Shown here: positions 1-5,800 of the stretch, piece by piece
Layout: every line of letters starts with the position of its first letter
Position numbering within the stretch: the first letter of the stretch is position 1
From: Mycolicibacterium hassiacum DSM 44199
GTDB lineage: Bacteria; Actinomycetota; Actinomycetes; Mycobacteriales; Mycobacteriaceae
Length of the DNA stretch: 64,000 bases
Direction of reading: 5' to 3'
Assembly: GCF_900603025.1 (NCBI RefSeq)
Contig: NZ_LR026975.1
Span: 1,240,001-1,304,000, forward strand
The notes under the pieces: model-generated
Seen by the model: only the letters and a program-made list of their open reading frames with translations
What the model was told of the DNA's origin: nothing
Databases searched by the model: none
Position numbers and translations under genes: made by a program

Positions 1-204
1 AGGCACTCGAGCGAGTGCCATACACAGTTGAGTCACCCCTCTATAAGGGCCGCGCACTGGCGCGGCCTTGAGATCCGGCGGTTGCCGGATCGAATAGATC
101 CTTATGACCGGCCCTTCAAGGCCGGTCTATCTAGAGAGCGCCTGGTGGCGCTCTTATCGCGCCGCCTGTGCGGCGCTCTATAGAGAGGGGCTTTAGCCCC
201 TCAT
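1..204. repeat. Tandem array of seven short hairpins at the phage left end
   Basis: Seven perfect or near-perfect inverted repeats follow one another with 2-27 nt between them: 2-19 (stem GGCACTC), 48-67 (GGCCGCGC), 72-91 (GATCCGGC), 106-127 (GACCGGCC), 135-154 (AGAGCGCC), 159-176 (GCGCCGC) and 185-202 (GAGGGGC). Each has a 7-8 bp stem and almost all have a 4-nt loop. The stems differ in sequence, so this is a repeat of shape, not of sequence. None is followed by a T-run. No ORF is convincing here. The array may start before the window edge. Confidence 0.85.
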
Positions 205-225
205 AATGTAGGAAGGTGTATGTAC

Positions 226-256
226 CTTGACAGCCACCCTTCATAGTGACATAGAT
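226..256 (+). promoter_or_regulatory. Stoperator/operator with possible promoter reading towards cos
   Basis: CTTGACAGCCACC (226-238) is an exact match to the reverse complement of the L5 repressor-binding consensus GGTGGMTGTCAAG. Its TTGACA (227-232) could be a -35 box with ATAGAT (251-256) as the -10, spacer 18. It lies on the left-end side of cos and would read across the joined cos ends into the right arm. The operator call is firm by sequence; promoter activity is inference. Confidence 0.6.
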
Positions 257-271
257 CACTGATTAATGAGA

Positions 272-351
272 AGCGCCCTGAGAGGCGCTGAGACCATTCC
301 GGGGGTATAACCACACCTGGGTGGGGGAGTTCGTGCGCCCTGGAGGCGCAC
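272..351. repeat. Two further hairpins between the operator and cos
   Basis: AGCGCC/GGCGCT pairs across 272-289 with a 6-nt loop. GTGCGCC/GGCGCAC pairs across 333-351 with a 5-nt loop. They continue the hairpin theme of 2-202 at wider spacing. Confidence 0.6.
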
Positions 352-429
352 AGAGGCCGTGAGAGTGGTTCCTGGACCGGCCCCTGGCCCTGATCGACTT
401 GAAAACCCGTACACGATGGCTCGGCCGCA

Positions 430-439
430 TAACCGACCG
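430..439. other. Joined cohesive ends (cos) of the prophage
   Basis: TAACCGACCG is the reverse complement of CGGTCGGTTA, which I recall as the 10-base 3' overhang of many Cluster A mycobacteriophages. The position fits: right-arm early promoters and genes lie to the right, and the left-end region lies to the left. Integration at an internal attP places cos inside the prophage. The overhang sequence is from memory, not from a search. Confidence 0.6.
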
Positions 440-450
440 GTCACGGCTGT

Positions 451-480
451 CCCCTAGGGGGGATACCCCCTGGGGGTATA
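451..480. repeat. Palindromes beside cos
   Basis: CCCCTAGGGG (451-460) and TACCCCCTGGGGGTA (464-478) are adjacent palindromes about 12 bp from the cos core. The motif GGGGGTATA occurs here (472-480) and again on the other side of cos (301-309). They could be terminase-binding sites (cosB-like), which is inference from position. Confidence 0.45.
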
Positions 481-741
481 GAAACAGGCTCTGGCCTGGG
501 CAAACTCACGCATGCGCGGGCGTGCGAGACCCCGCGGGCGCTATGCCAGCAAAGGGCACTTGTGTGCCCGATACCCACGCCTACCTGCGGGGATGCGAAC
601 AGCCGGCCGAGGCTGCAGCAAACACACGCACGCGCTGTGCTGCACACCAGCGCACACACCAGCGCACACGCGCTGGCCAGCGCAAACACACACGCTCACA
701 CCAGCGTGTGACCAGCGCACACGCGCATACCGAGCACGTAG

Positions 742-973
742 TGAGCAGCCTATGCGAACAAGCGGATTAAGCCTCTACCAGCACAAACGGTGGCTCATGC
801 AGGCACGCACACGGGCGCACGCGCCCACGCGGGCGCGCACACGCGAGCGAGCCCGGCCCACGACCGGACAGGAACTGAGCAGCCTATGCGCGGCGATGTC
901 CCGCCGGGAATGTCATGCCGGGAATGTCCTGTCGGGGATGTCCAGACCGGGCACCAAGTGAGCAGCCTATGCG
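742..973. repeat. Three copies of a 15-bp direct repeat
   Basis: TGAGCAGCCTATGCG occurs exactly at 742-756, 876-890 and 959-973, all in the same direction, 134 and 83 bp apart. The second and third copies share extra bases downstream (CGG). The role is unknown; protein-binding sites near the phage end are one possibility. Confidence 0.8.
887..942. repeat. 14-bp tandem repeat, about four units
   Basis: Successive 14-mers end in ATGTC: 887-900 (degenerate), 901-914 CCGCCGGGAATGTC, 915-928 ATGCCGGGAATGTC, 929-942 CTGTCGGGGATGTC. A broken fifth unit follows to about 950. The units abut without spacers. Confidence 0.75.
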
Positions 974-1077
974 CGGCTAGGGGCCGGTCGCGGCCGGCCG
1001 TTACAGGCCGCTAGTGCCCTTTACAGTCACCCGGACGGCCGGTAAAACAGCAGGTAGCGGCCAATTTTCCGAATGGA

Positions 1078-1090
1078 CTTGACATACACC
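1078..1090 (+). promoter_or_regulatory. Stoperator
   Basis: CTTGACATACACC matches the stoperator core with the TATACACC-type right half seen repeatedly in this prophage. It is the most upstream site on the right-arm side of cos, about 100 bp before the first early promoter. Confidence 0.65.
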
Positions 1091-1180
1091 GGCCGGTGGT
1101 GTTTACTGGTGTCACCGGCGAGAAAGACAGCCGGGAGGCGGATCCGACAGGATCGCGCCGGAACCGGAAAATTCCGGGGG

Positions 1181-1211
1181 CTTGACAGCCACCGGGAATA
1201 TCCGGTAGAGT
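1181..1211 (+). promoter_or_regulatory. Early lytic promoter (Pleft-like), upstream copy, with embedded operator
   Basis: The -35 TTGACA (1182-1187) lies inside the operator CTTGACAGCCACC (1181-1193). The -10 TAGAGT is at 1206-1211, spacer 18. In L5 the repressor gp71 represses Pleft by binding an operator that overlaps the -35 region, and this layout is the same. TAGAGTGAGAATCAC after the spacer is shared with the second promoter at 1307. Confidence 0.8.
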
Positions 1212-1305
1212 GAGAATCACTCCAGCAAGACCGGGGTCGAGCGGGTACCGCCTTAATGCCAGCGGCGGTAAACGAGGGCATAGCGCAAATACGCAAAACG
1301 GCCCG

Positions 1306-1335
1306 CTTGACAGCCACCGGACGAGCTGCTAGAGT
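1306..1335 (+). promoter_or_regulatory. Early lytic promoter (Pleft-like), downstream copy, with embedded operator
   Basis: TTGACA (1307-1312) is embedded in CTTGACAGCCACC (1306-1318), with TAGAGT at 1330-1335 and a spacer of 17. It is near-identical to the promoter 125 bp upstream. Both point into the right-arm gene train, so early transcription has two repressible starts. Confidence 0.8.
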
Positions 1336-1344
1336 GAGAATCAC

Positions 1345-1540
1345 GCAAGACAGGGAAGGGCCGCAGCCCAACCCAACACCCGCGATGGTGTGAGCATCGC
1401 GGGTGCGGCGGAAGTCCGATGCCGATAAAGTGCGGACACTGCGGATAACTAAATGTAGACCTGCGGTTAGGTTCCGATAGATACTGTTTGACCCGTGGGG
1501 AGAATTCAGACTTGGAACCTAAGCTTTGGCTTAGGTTCGG
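1345..1540 (+). ncRNA. Structured non-coding segment downstream of the early promoters
   Basis: There is no plausible ORF. The transcript from 1206/1330 would contain a long hairpin at 1377-1406 (CACCCGCGATG paired with CATCGCGGGTG). It also contains two mutually exclusive pairings: GGAACCTAA (1514-1522) can pair with TTAGGTTCC (1467-1475) or, extended, with GCTTAGGTTC (1529-1538, loop TTTG). The second forms a 9-10 bp hairpin just before the tRNA-like element. Whether it is a processed RNA, an attenuator or a switch is not known. Confidence 0.5.
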
Positions 1541-1645
1541 GGGTAGCTCTGGCGGTGTGGAATGACACCTGAGCTATGGTCTGGCGGACCATGCTAAGGC
1601 ATGGTCGCGGCATCACGACTACGCGGTTCGATTCCGCGCTACCCA
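1541..1645 (+). ncRNA. tRNA-like element (not a canonical tRNA)
   Basis: GGGTAGC (1541-1547) pairs with GCTACCC (1638-1644). Just inside is a textbook T-arm: CGCGG-TTCGATT-CCGCG (1622-1638). Between them lie GCTC/GAGC flanking an internal hairpin GGTGT/ACACC, then ATGGT-CTGGCGG-ACCAT (anticodon-arm-like, 7-nt loop), then GTCG/CGAC. The interior is too long, and the acceptor plus T helices share a base pair (11 bp, not 12). I read it as a tRNA mimic or decayed tRNA. A class II tRNA with insertions cannot be excluded. Confidence 0.4.
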
Positions 1646-1667
1646 CTACCTGAGATTTGATCTAGGA

Positions 1668-1680
1668 CTTGACATACACC
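1668..1680 (+). promoter_or_regulatory. Stoperator
   Basis: CTTGACATACACC sits 14 bp before the ATG at 1695, directly upstream of the ribosome-binding site AAAGGGG. Confidence 0.65.
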
Positions 1681-1694
1681 GAAAGGGGTGTGCT

Positions 1695-2009
1695 ATGCGA
1701 TTCTACGGTGAGCCGGGCAACAAAGCCCGGAACGTGAAAGCCTCCGAGCGCAACACCATCCGTATGCCCTTCGTGGCCCCCGAGCTGTCGCCAGCTCCGC
1801 TGCTGGCCCGTGAGCTGGAAAAGGGCACCAAGGGGTGGACTGACTTCGACAAGAAAGTCGAAAGCGTTGCGATGGTCGACGGCGCAGCGGTGCGTGCTGC
1901 CAAAGAAGAGTTCGAGCAGATCACCTGCGGAGAAGTGATCATCCGCAAGGCACCCAAGACGACGGCGCGTGTGCGCCGCCCCCGGCCGACCAAGCGTCGC
2001 TGGGCCTGA
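1695..2009 (+). CDS. Hypothetical phage protein, 104 aa
   Basis: First gene of the early right-arm train. The start has a good ribosome-binding site (AAAGGGG) and follows a stoperator. The protein is rich in charged residues and ends in a very basic tail (RVRRPRPTKRRWA), suggesting nucleic-acid contact. No domain is recognised. In related phages this position holds fast-evolving early genes, often toxic to the host; that role is not shown here. Confidence 0.75.
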   Translation: MRFYGEPGNKARNVKASERNTIRMPFVAPELSPAPLLARELEKGTKGWTDFDKKVESVAMVDGAAVRAAKEEFEQITCGEVIIRKAPKTTARVRRPRPTKRRWA

Positions 2010-2011
2010 GA

Positions 2012-2024
2012 CTTGACATACACC
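2012..2024 (+). promoter_or_regulatory. Stoperator
   Basis: CTTGACATACACC lies in the gap between the 104-aa gene and the 25-aa ORF at 2039. Confidence 0.65.
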
Positions 2025-2038
2025 GAAGGGACGGGACT

Positions 2039-2116
2039 ATGAACCAGCAGAAGATTGTGTACATCGACGGCAAGATCTACGTCTGCCGGGGCAACAATAT
2101 CGTTCGCGTCAAGTAG
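2039..2116 (+). CDS. Small hypothetical phage protein, 25 aa
   Basis: ATG at 2039 follows AAGGGACGG. The product (MNQQKIVYIDGKIYVCRGNN and five more residues) looks like a single beta-hairpin. It fills the interval between two stoperators exactly, as the larger neighbours do, which supports it being a real gene despite its length. Confidence 0.5.
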   Translation: MNQQKIVYIDGKIYVCRGNNIVRVK

Positions 2117-2118
2117 CA

Positions 2119-2131
2119 CTTGACATCCACC
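2119..2131 (+). promoter_or_regulatory. Stoperator
   Basis: CTTGACATCCACC is a consensus-type site between the 25-aa ORF and the gene at 2150. Confidence 0.7.
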
Positions 2132-2149
2132 TACCATCGAAGGATTGAC

Positions 2150-2377
2150 ATGCGTTACCCGAATATGCGACAGGCCAAGCAAGCGGTGCGTGCCATCGAA
2201 CGCCGGTTCCCCGATAGCGACTGCAAGATTCTGGACTGGCGGGACTCCGGCTACGGCATCCGCATCCTGCCGCAAGCGATGGACCCGTACACCATCGCGA
2301 TGGAAGACATCCCCGGACTCCCGAAGGGGACATTCCTCGAACCGGGCTACGGATCGCTGGGTCTGTACTTCATCTAG
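2150..2377 (+). CDS. Hypothetical phage protein, 75 aa
   Basis: I start at ATG 2150 (MRYPNMRQ...) after GAAGGA. A TTG inside the upstream stoperator would add ten residues but has no ribosome-binding site. The protein is small and mixed alpha/beta, with a basic N-terminal helix (RQAKQAVRAIERRF). No recognised domain. Confidence 0.7.
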   Translation: MRYPNMRQAKQAVRAIERRFPDSDCKILDWRDSGYGIRILPQAMDPYTIAMEDIPGLPKGTFLEPGYGSLGLYFI

Positions 2378-2396
2378 CACTACCGAAGGGACCGCT

Positions 2397-2594
2397 ATGT
2401 ACCGGCTGACCGACAACCACGGCAACGTGTGGCAGGCATCGGACATCGATGAGGCATGGAACGCGGCCGAAGAGATCGTTACCAACTCCGGGATCTGGGG
2501 TGGTGGCTTCGACATCGAAGGGACCAAAGTCCTGGCATACGACTCCAAAGGCGTGGCTCACACCGTAGGCACCTGCGTCGTCATCGACGCTTGA
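2397..2594 (+). CDS. Hypothetical phage protein, 65 aa
   Basis: ATG 2397 follows GAAGGGACC. The sequence (MYRLTDNHGNVWQASDIDEA...) is acidic, with a helix followed by beta strands. No family recognised. Its stop codon overlaps the next stoperator (2590-2602). Confidence 0.7.
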   Translation: MYRLTDNHGNVWQASDIDEAWNAAEEIVTNSGIWGGGFDIEGTKVLAYDSKGVAHTVGTCVVIDA

Positions 2595-2602
2595 CATCCA
2601 CC
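2590..2602 (+). promoter_or_regulatory. Stoperator
   Basis: CTTGACATCCACC overlaps the stop codon of the 65-aa gene and precedes the 238-aa gene. Confidence 0.7.
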
Positions 2603-2623
2603 AGCTAACCGGAGGGACAAGAC

Positions 2624-3340
2624 ATGGCAACCGAGCGCATGATCGTCTGGCAGGGACCGAGCGAGCTGACCGGCGAGGAACTCATCGTCCTGGCGACGGG
2701 TGTGCCCACCAAGGGATCGAAGGCTCGCAAGTCTGCGAACGTCAAGACAGGCGACATGATCCAGATCGCCATCCTTCGGGCAGACGTGAACCCGACCGAA
2801 GCCATCAAGCGAGGGCTTGATGAGGCAACGTGTGGAGACTGCCCGTTCCGGTCGGTAGCTTCCGGCGGTGACGGCCGGTGCTACACCCACAAGAGTCTTC
2901 GGCGCGGCCATGCTCAGACTTCGAGTTGGAACGCTCACGCCCGCAAGGGATCGGTGCCCTTCGACTTGTCCAGGTTCGAGGGACAGCGTGTCCGCTTCGG
3001 TAGCTACGGTGACCCTGCGGCTGTGCCCTTCGAGGTGTGGGAAGCCATCGCCAGCGTGGCCGAAGGTGTGACCGGCTACACCCACCAATGGCGCACGGCT
3101 GACCCGCGTTTCGCCGAGCTGTGCATGGCATCGGCTGACACGGTCGAAGAGCGTCGTGAGGCACGGCTCAAGGGATACCGGACCTTCCGTCCGCGTCCCG
3201 GCAACGCGCCTCGCATGGCAGGAGAGGTTACGTGCCCGGCTTCCGCCGAGGCCGGCTTCAAGACAACGTGCTCCACGTGCATGGCGTGCGGCGGTCAGAG
3301 CACCGGTCGCAAGCAAGACATCACCATCATTCTTCACTGA
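2624..3340 (+). CDS. Cysteine-rich phage protein, 238 aa (DUF7227-like)
   Basis: Good ribosome-binding site GGAGGGACA before ATG 2624. Two cysteine clusters are visible: CGDCPFR near residue 71 with a further Cys at 86, and CPAS...CSTCMACGG near the C-terminus (about 205-223). This arrangement suggests zinc or iron-sulfur binding. The family is common in actinobacteriophage early regions; the DUF7227 label is from memory and the function is unknown. It is flanked by stoperators on both sides. Confidence 0.75.
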   Translation: MATERMIVWQGPSELTGEELIVLATGVPTKGSKARKSANVKTGDMIQIAILRADVNPTEAIKRGLDEATCGDCPFRSVASGGDGRCYTHKSLRRGHAQTSSWNAHARKGSVPFDLSRFEGQRVRFGSYGDPAAVPFEVWEAIASVAEGVTGYTHQWRTADPRFAELCMASADTVEERREARLKGYRTFRPRPGNAPRMAGEVTCPASAEAGFKTTCSTCMACGGQSTGRKQDITIILH

Positions 3341-3346
3341 CCCCGA

Positions 3347-3359
3347 CTTGACATACACC
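3347..3359 (+). promoter_or_regulatory. Stoperator
   Basis: CTTGACATACACC lies between the 238-aa gene and the gene at 3376. Confidence 0.65.
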
Positions 3360-3375
3360 GAAAGAAAGGCACGGC

Positions 3376-3573
3376 ATGAAGATCGAATACATCAAGGCAA
3401 GCGAGCTCCGCGAGGGAGACTTCGTGCTCGCACCAAGCTTGGTTGACAGCAGAATCGTCCGCGGAGAGACCGTGTCTCAGCGGTACGAGTACGACGAATT
3501 CACCTACATCAACTACGGAACCACGGGCTGGCCGAACGACGAAATCGTCAGCGTGATTCGACGGGAGGTGTGA
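3376..3573 (+). CDS. Hypothetical phage protein, 65 aa
   Basis: ATG 3376 after GAAAGAAAGG. Small beta-rich protein beginning MKIEYIKASELREGDFV, a pattern seen in short Hint/SH3-like folds. No firm family. Its stop is within 2 bp of the next GTG start. Confidence 0.7.
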   Translation: MKIEYIKASELREGDFVLAPSLVDSRIVRGETVSQRYEYDEFTYINYGTTGWPNDEIVSVIRREV

Positions 3574-3574
3574 C

Positions 3575-3703
3575 GTGCTCAACGAGGTGTGGATGACCAC
3601 CGATACCGGACCCAAGTTCCTGGTCGGACAACTGAGCAATGCCCAGGCCGACACGCTGGTCAAGAACCTGCGCGATGAAGGGATCCAGGCATGGGTCGGG
3701 TGA
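3575..3703 (+). CDS. Small hypothetical phage protein, 42 aa
   Basis: GTG 3575 has a strong GGGAGG site at the end of the preceding gene. The product (VLNEVWMTTDTGPKFLVGQL...) is compact and mixed alpha/beta. It overlaps the next start (ATG 3691) by 13 bp. No family recognised. Confidence 0.6.
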   Translation: MLNEVWMTTDTGPKFLVGQLSNAQADTLVKNLRDEGIQAWVG

Positions 3704-3870
3704 GCTTCGAGCGGTGGCTCGCGGGTGTGGACCACGTAATCGGTTCGTTGACAGGCGGTCTCACGCATCGAGACATCGCAGACCAGACATGGTATGAGTG
3801 GTGGGCTGACGAGTACACGCCAGCGATGGCGGCTCGCGAAGCCCTTGCAAGAGAAGGGTTCCCGTTCTGA
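3691..3870 (+). CDS. Small hypothetical phage protein, 59 aa
   Basis: ATG 3691 lies inside the end of the 42-aa gene, and the stop overlaps the next ATG (TGATG at 3868-3872). It is aromatic-rich (TWYEWWADEY). No domain recognised. The translational coupling on both sides supports it as a gene. Confidence 0.6.
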   Translation: MGRVSFERWLAGVDHVIGSLTGGLTHRDIADQTWYEWWADEYTPAMAAREALAREGFPF

Positions 3871-4136
3871 TGGCAAACAACTACCGGCGTATCCCAGGCA
3901 GCTTTGACGAGCAAGGCTTCTTCACCCCCGGCTACAGCGCGTGGGATTGCGAGAGGTGTGGTGGCGAAGTTTGTCGCTACTACCTCCAGAGAGATGTGGA
4001 CTGCCCGAACTGTGGTGCCTGCTACAACGCCAGCGGCCAGAGGCTCCGCGACGACTGGCGTGGCAACCCGAGCGTCTACGACGACGAGATCGGCGACCTC
4101 GAAGGCTTCGAGATCCAGCATGGGGGTGACTGGTGA
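3870..4136 (+). CDS. Small zinc-ribbon-like phage protein, 88 aa
   Basis: The stop/start overlap TGATG couples it to the gene before. CERCGGEVC (about residues 27-35) and CPNCGAC (about 45-51) form two CxxC knuckles, as in a zinc ribbon. The C-terminus is acidic. The specific role is unknown; RNA or DNA contact is possible. Confidence 0.75.
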   Translation: MANNYRRIPGSFDEQGFFTPGYSAWDCERCGGEVCRYYLQRDVDCPNCGACYNASGQRLRDDWRGNPSVYDDEIGDLEGFEIQHGGDW

Positions 4137-4213
4137 ATCCACCGAATGTCGAATACCGAGACATGCAGAGCGATGACCGTGTCGCGACTCGATTCAACGG
4201 AGAGGATGCCTGA
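4133..4213 (+). CDS. Very small hypothetical ORF, 26 aa
   Basis: GTG 4133 overlaps the previous stop (GTGA) and its own stop overlaps the next ATG (TGATG at 4211-4215). This is exactly the coupling pattern of the neighbours. The peptide (VNPPNVEYRDMQSDDRVATR...) has no features. It may serve mainly as a translational bridge. Confidence 0.45.
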   Translation: MNPPNVEYRDMQSDDRVATRFNGEDA

Positions 4214-4413
4214 TGTTTACCATGACCGTGACCAAGGTGGGCTCGGACCAGAGCATCACCCTCAAGGCATCACACAAGATGATGCTCATCGATCACCTCT
4301 ACGCCTCCGCTGCGAGGCATCGCCTCGAGGTCGCTCCCTTTCGAGAATACCAGCGGGGAGACATCATCCTGGACGGCCAGGTGGTCGCCAAGTGGGAGGT
4401 GACAGTCGAGTGA
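4213..4413 (+). CDS. Hypothetical phage protein, 66 aa
   Basis: ATG 4213 is coupled to the upstream stop; AGAGGATG provides the ribosome-binding site. Beta-rich, ending in VVAKWEVTVE. No family recognised. The next gene starts at the GTGA overlap. Confidence 0.65.
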   Translation: MFTMTVTKVGSDQSITLKASHKMMLIDHLYASAARHRLEVAPFREYQRGDIILDGQVVAKWEVTVE

Positions 4414-4799
4414 GCGCAGAGACCACCGCACCGATTCGAGTGTTCGTCTACAAGAACCTGCACCAGACCCGGAAGAACGGAAAGCCTTGGTACTCAGTCC
4501 TGGCGCTCGAAGGAGACTTCAAGGGTCGAGTCATCCGCCGCAGCGGTTACGTGCTCCTGGCCAACGTCAAAGGCGTGGTCCGCAAGGGTGGCCGCGAGCG
4601 GGTGCTCCGCGAAGGCAAGAAGAACGTCCACGCCGGCCTCGTCGGGGAGCTGATCAGCGTGCTCCCGCAAGACTTCGTCGGCTCGAAGATCACCTACAAC
4701 CCCTACCTGCGAGGCGAGTTCTTCCACGTCGACACGGGTGAAGCCTTCAAGGAGGCTGACCGCGTCTACCTCAGCGAAGACGGCGTGCGCGTCGCTTGA
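4410..4799 (+). CDS. Hypothetical phage protein, 129 aa
   Basis: I start at GTG 4410 (GTGA overlap, AGTGGGAGGT upstream); the open frame extends further but without a start signal. It is basic in the middle (RKGGRERVLREGKKNVH) with hydrophobic strands before and after, possibly a small RNA- or DNA-binding fold. Its stop lies within the next stoperator. Confidence 0.7.
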   Translation: MSAETTAPIRVFVYKNLHQTRKNGKPWYSVLALEGDFKGRVIRRSGYVLLANVKGVVRKGGRERVLREGKKNVHAGLVGELISVLPQDFVGSKITYNPYLRGEFFHVDTGEAFKEADRVYLSEDGVRVA

Positions 4800-4807
4800 C
4801 ATCCACC
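4795..4807 (+). promoter_or_regulatory. Stoperator
   Basis: CTTGACATCCACC overlaps the stop codon of the 129-aa gene. Confidence 0.7.
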
Positions 4808-4832
4808 GAGACTTGAGAACCGAGAGGAAGCT

Positions 4833-5195
4833 ATGACCACCGCCTTCGCGCCCGAAGCCACCGACACCATGACCCTCGAAGAGGTCGCCCGCCTGAAGGC
4901 GAACGACGTGTCATCGATGGTAGGCATCTCCTGCTCCGTGGCCGAGAGCGGTCAGTACCTCGAGGAGTACTACCAGAGCAACCCTCGCTGGAACTACCAG
5001 GGAGGCGTGACCGGCAAGTTCTGGGACAAGGTCCACGAAGTCGTGGACATCCTCAACGTCTCCGACGAGTGGCCGTTCGAGCCCATCGAGGTCAACCGAG
5101 ACAAGACCGTGCTGTACGACGGGCACCACCGCGCGAACGCCGCGCTGCTGGCGGGCTGGGACAAGCCAATCCCGGTGAAGCAGTGGAACTTCTAA
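4833..5195 (+). CDS. ParB/Srx-like nuclease-fold protein, 120 aa
   Basis: The C-terminal half contains VLYDGHHRANAALLAGWDKPIPV (given by position: residues about 93-115), which matches the ParB/sulfiredoxin-like catalytic box (G-H-H-R-x-x-A). This fold is known for CTP/ATP binding or nuclease activity in ParB-related proteins. The N-terminal part has no recognised DNA-binding domain, so it is not a full partition protein. Stoperators flank the gene. Confidence 0.65.
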   Translation: MTTAFAPEATDTMTLEEVARLKANDVSSMVGISCSVAESGQYLEEYYQSNPRWNYQGGVTGKFWDKVHEVVDILNVSDEWPFEPIEVNRDKTVLYDGHHRANAALLAGWDKPIPVKQWNF

Positions 5196-5201
5196 CCTCC
5201 G

Positions 5202-5214
5202 CTTGACATCTACC
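5202..5214 (+). promoter_or_regulatory. Stoperator (variant)
   Basis: CTTGACATCTACC has one change from the CATCCACC class. It lies between the genes at 4833 and 5227. Confidence 0.6.
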
Positions 5215-5226
5215 GAAAGGCAAGAC

Positions 5227-5499
5227 ATGACCGTGATCCAAGACTCCAGCTACAACGAGGTCGAGACCCGGCTGCAGCGCGACCTGATCGTCGTCGCGAT
5301 GAGCATCGAGATGCTGCAGGCACCGGCCGACGTGCGGAAGGCATGGACCCACGACGACGGCGGGCCGACGTTCGAGTTCATGCAGATGGCCAACCGCGAG
5401 TACCGCCGCCGTGGCGGCACCGACGGTGGACACATCGGAGCCATCGCCAACGCCCTGCTGAAGAACCTCGCGATCTTGGAGGAGGGGCTGTCCGGGTGA
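5227..5499 (+). CDS. Hypothetical phage protein, 90 aa
   Basis: ATG 5227 after GAAAGGCAAG. Predicted mostly helical. No recognised domain. The stop overlaps the next GTG (GTGA at 5496). Confidence 0.65.
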   Translation: MTVIQDSSYNEVETRLQRDLIVVAMSIEMLQAPADVRKAWTHDDGGPTFEFMQMANREYRRRGGTDGGHIGAIANALLKNLAILEEGLSG

Positions 5500-5570
5500 T
5501 CTCCGAGCGTGACCCCATCGAGATCGCCAAACGCCTTCTGGCAGACCAGGAATGGAGAGACGAGGAATGA
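5496..5570 (+). CDS. Very small hypothetical ORF, 24 aa
   Basis: GTG 5496 after GGAGGGGCTG, with overlaps at both ends (GTGA and ATGA). The acidic helical peptide includes DPIEIAKRLLADQEWRDEE. Coupling and the strong ribosome-binding site argue it is translated; the function is unknown. Confidence 0.45.
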   Translation: MISERDPIEIAKRLLADQEWRDEE

Positions 5571-5800
5571 AGAAGCACCTGATCACCGCTGTCATCGCGT
5601 CCATCACGACCATCGGAGTCTTGGCCCTGGCCGACGACCCTGCCGTGGCCGCGCCGAAGGTTCCGTTCACCCAGGCCGACTTCCCGTGTGAGGAGGACGA
5701 AGTCTTGGGCTACGCACCGGAGTTCGGCCCTGACCACGTAGGCTGCATCCACATCGACGCTCTGCGAGGCAAGGCATACGGCTATGGCGTCCTCCGCTGA
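5567..5800 (+). CDS. Small secreted phage protein, 77 aa
   Basis: ATG 5567 overlaps the previous stop. The N-terminus is a classical signal peptide: MKKH, a hydrophobic core (LITAVIASITTIGVLALA), then a small-residue cleavage region ending AVAA. The exported part is about 50 residues and has two cysteines (in DFPCEED and VGCIHID) that could form a disulfide. An envelope role in the lysogen or infected cell is inferred. Confidence 0.7.
   Translation: MKKHLITAVIASITTIGVLALADDPAVAAPKVPFTQADFPCEEDEVLGYAPEFGPDHVGCIHIDALRGKAYGYGVLR

Larger units (their letters stand above)
440..1077. other. Right-end non-coding region, repeat-rich
   Basis: No ORF here has a ribosome-binding site plus a protein-like sequence. 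The translations are Arg/His/Thr/Cys-rich low-complexity products of repeats. About 600-730 is built from CCAGCGCACAC-like units. Two distinct repeat families lie in 742-973 and are listed separately. The segment sits between cos and the first operator of the early promoter region. Confidence 0.6.

Noticed and set aside
742..973. Possible CRISPR array
   Set aside because: Repeats are few (three copies, or 14-mers without spacers), spacing is irregular and no cas genes are present. The Cas4-like protein at 9803 is a phage exonuclease.
399..1014. Several overlapping plus-strand ORFs in the right-end region
   Set aside because: Low-complexity Arg/Thr/His/Cys translations caused by repeats; no ribosome-binding site and no protein-like pattern.
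1541..1645. A true tRNA gene
   Set aside because: Only 11 pairs in acceptor plus T helices, extra hairpins, and no proper D-arm to anticodon-arm spacing; kept as tRNA-like only.
2120..2149. TTG start inside the stoperator at 2119 for the 75-aa gene
   Set aside because: ATG 2150 has a clear ribosome-binding site; the TTG does not, unlike the case at 22870.
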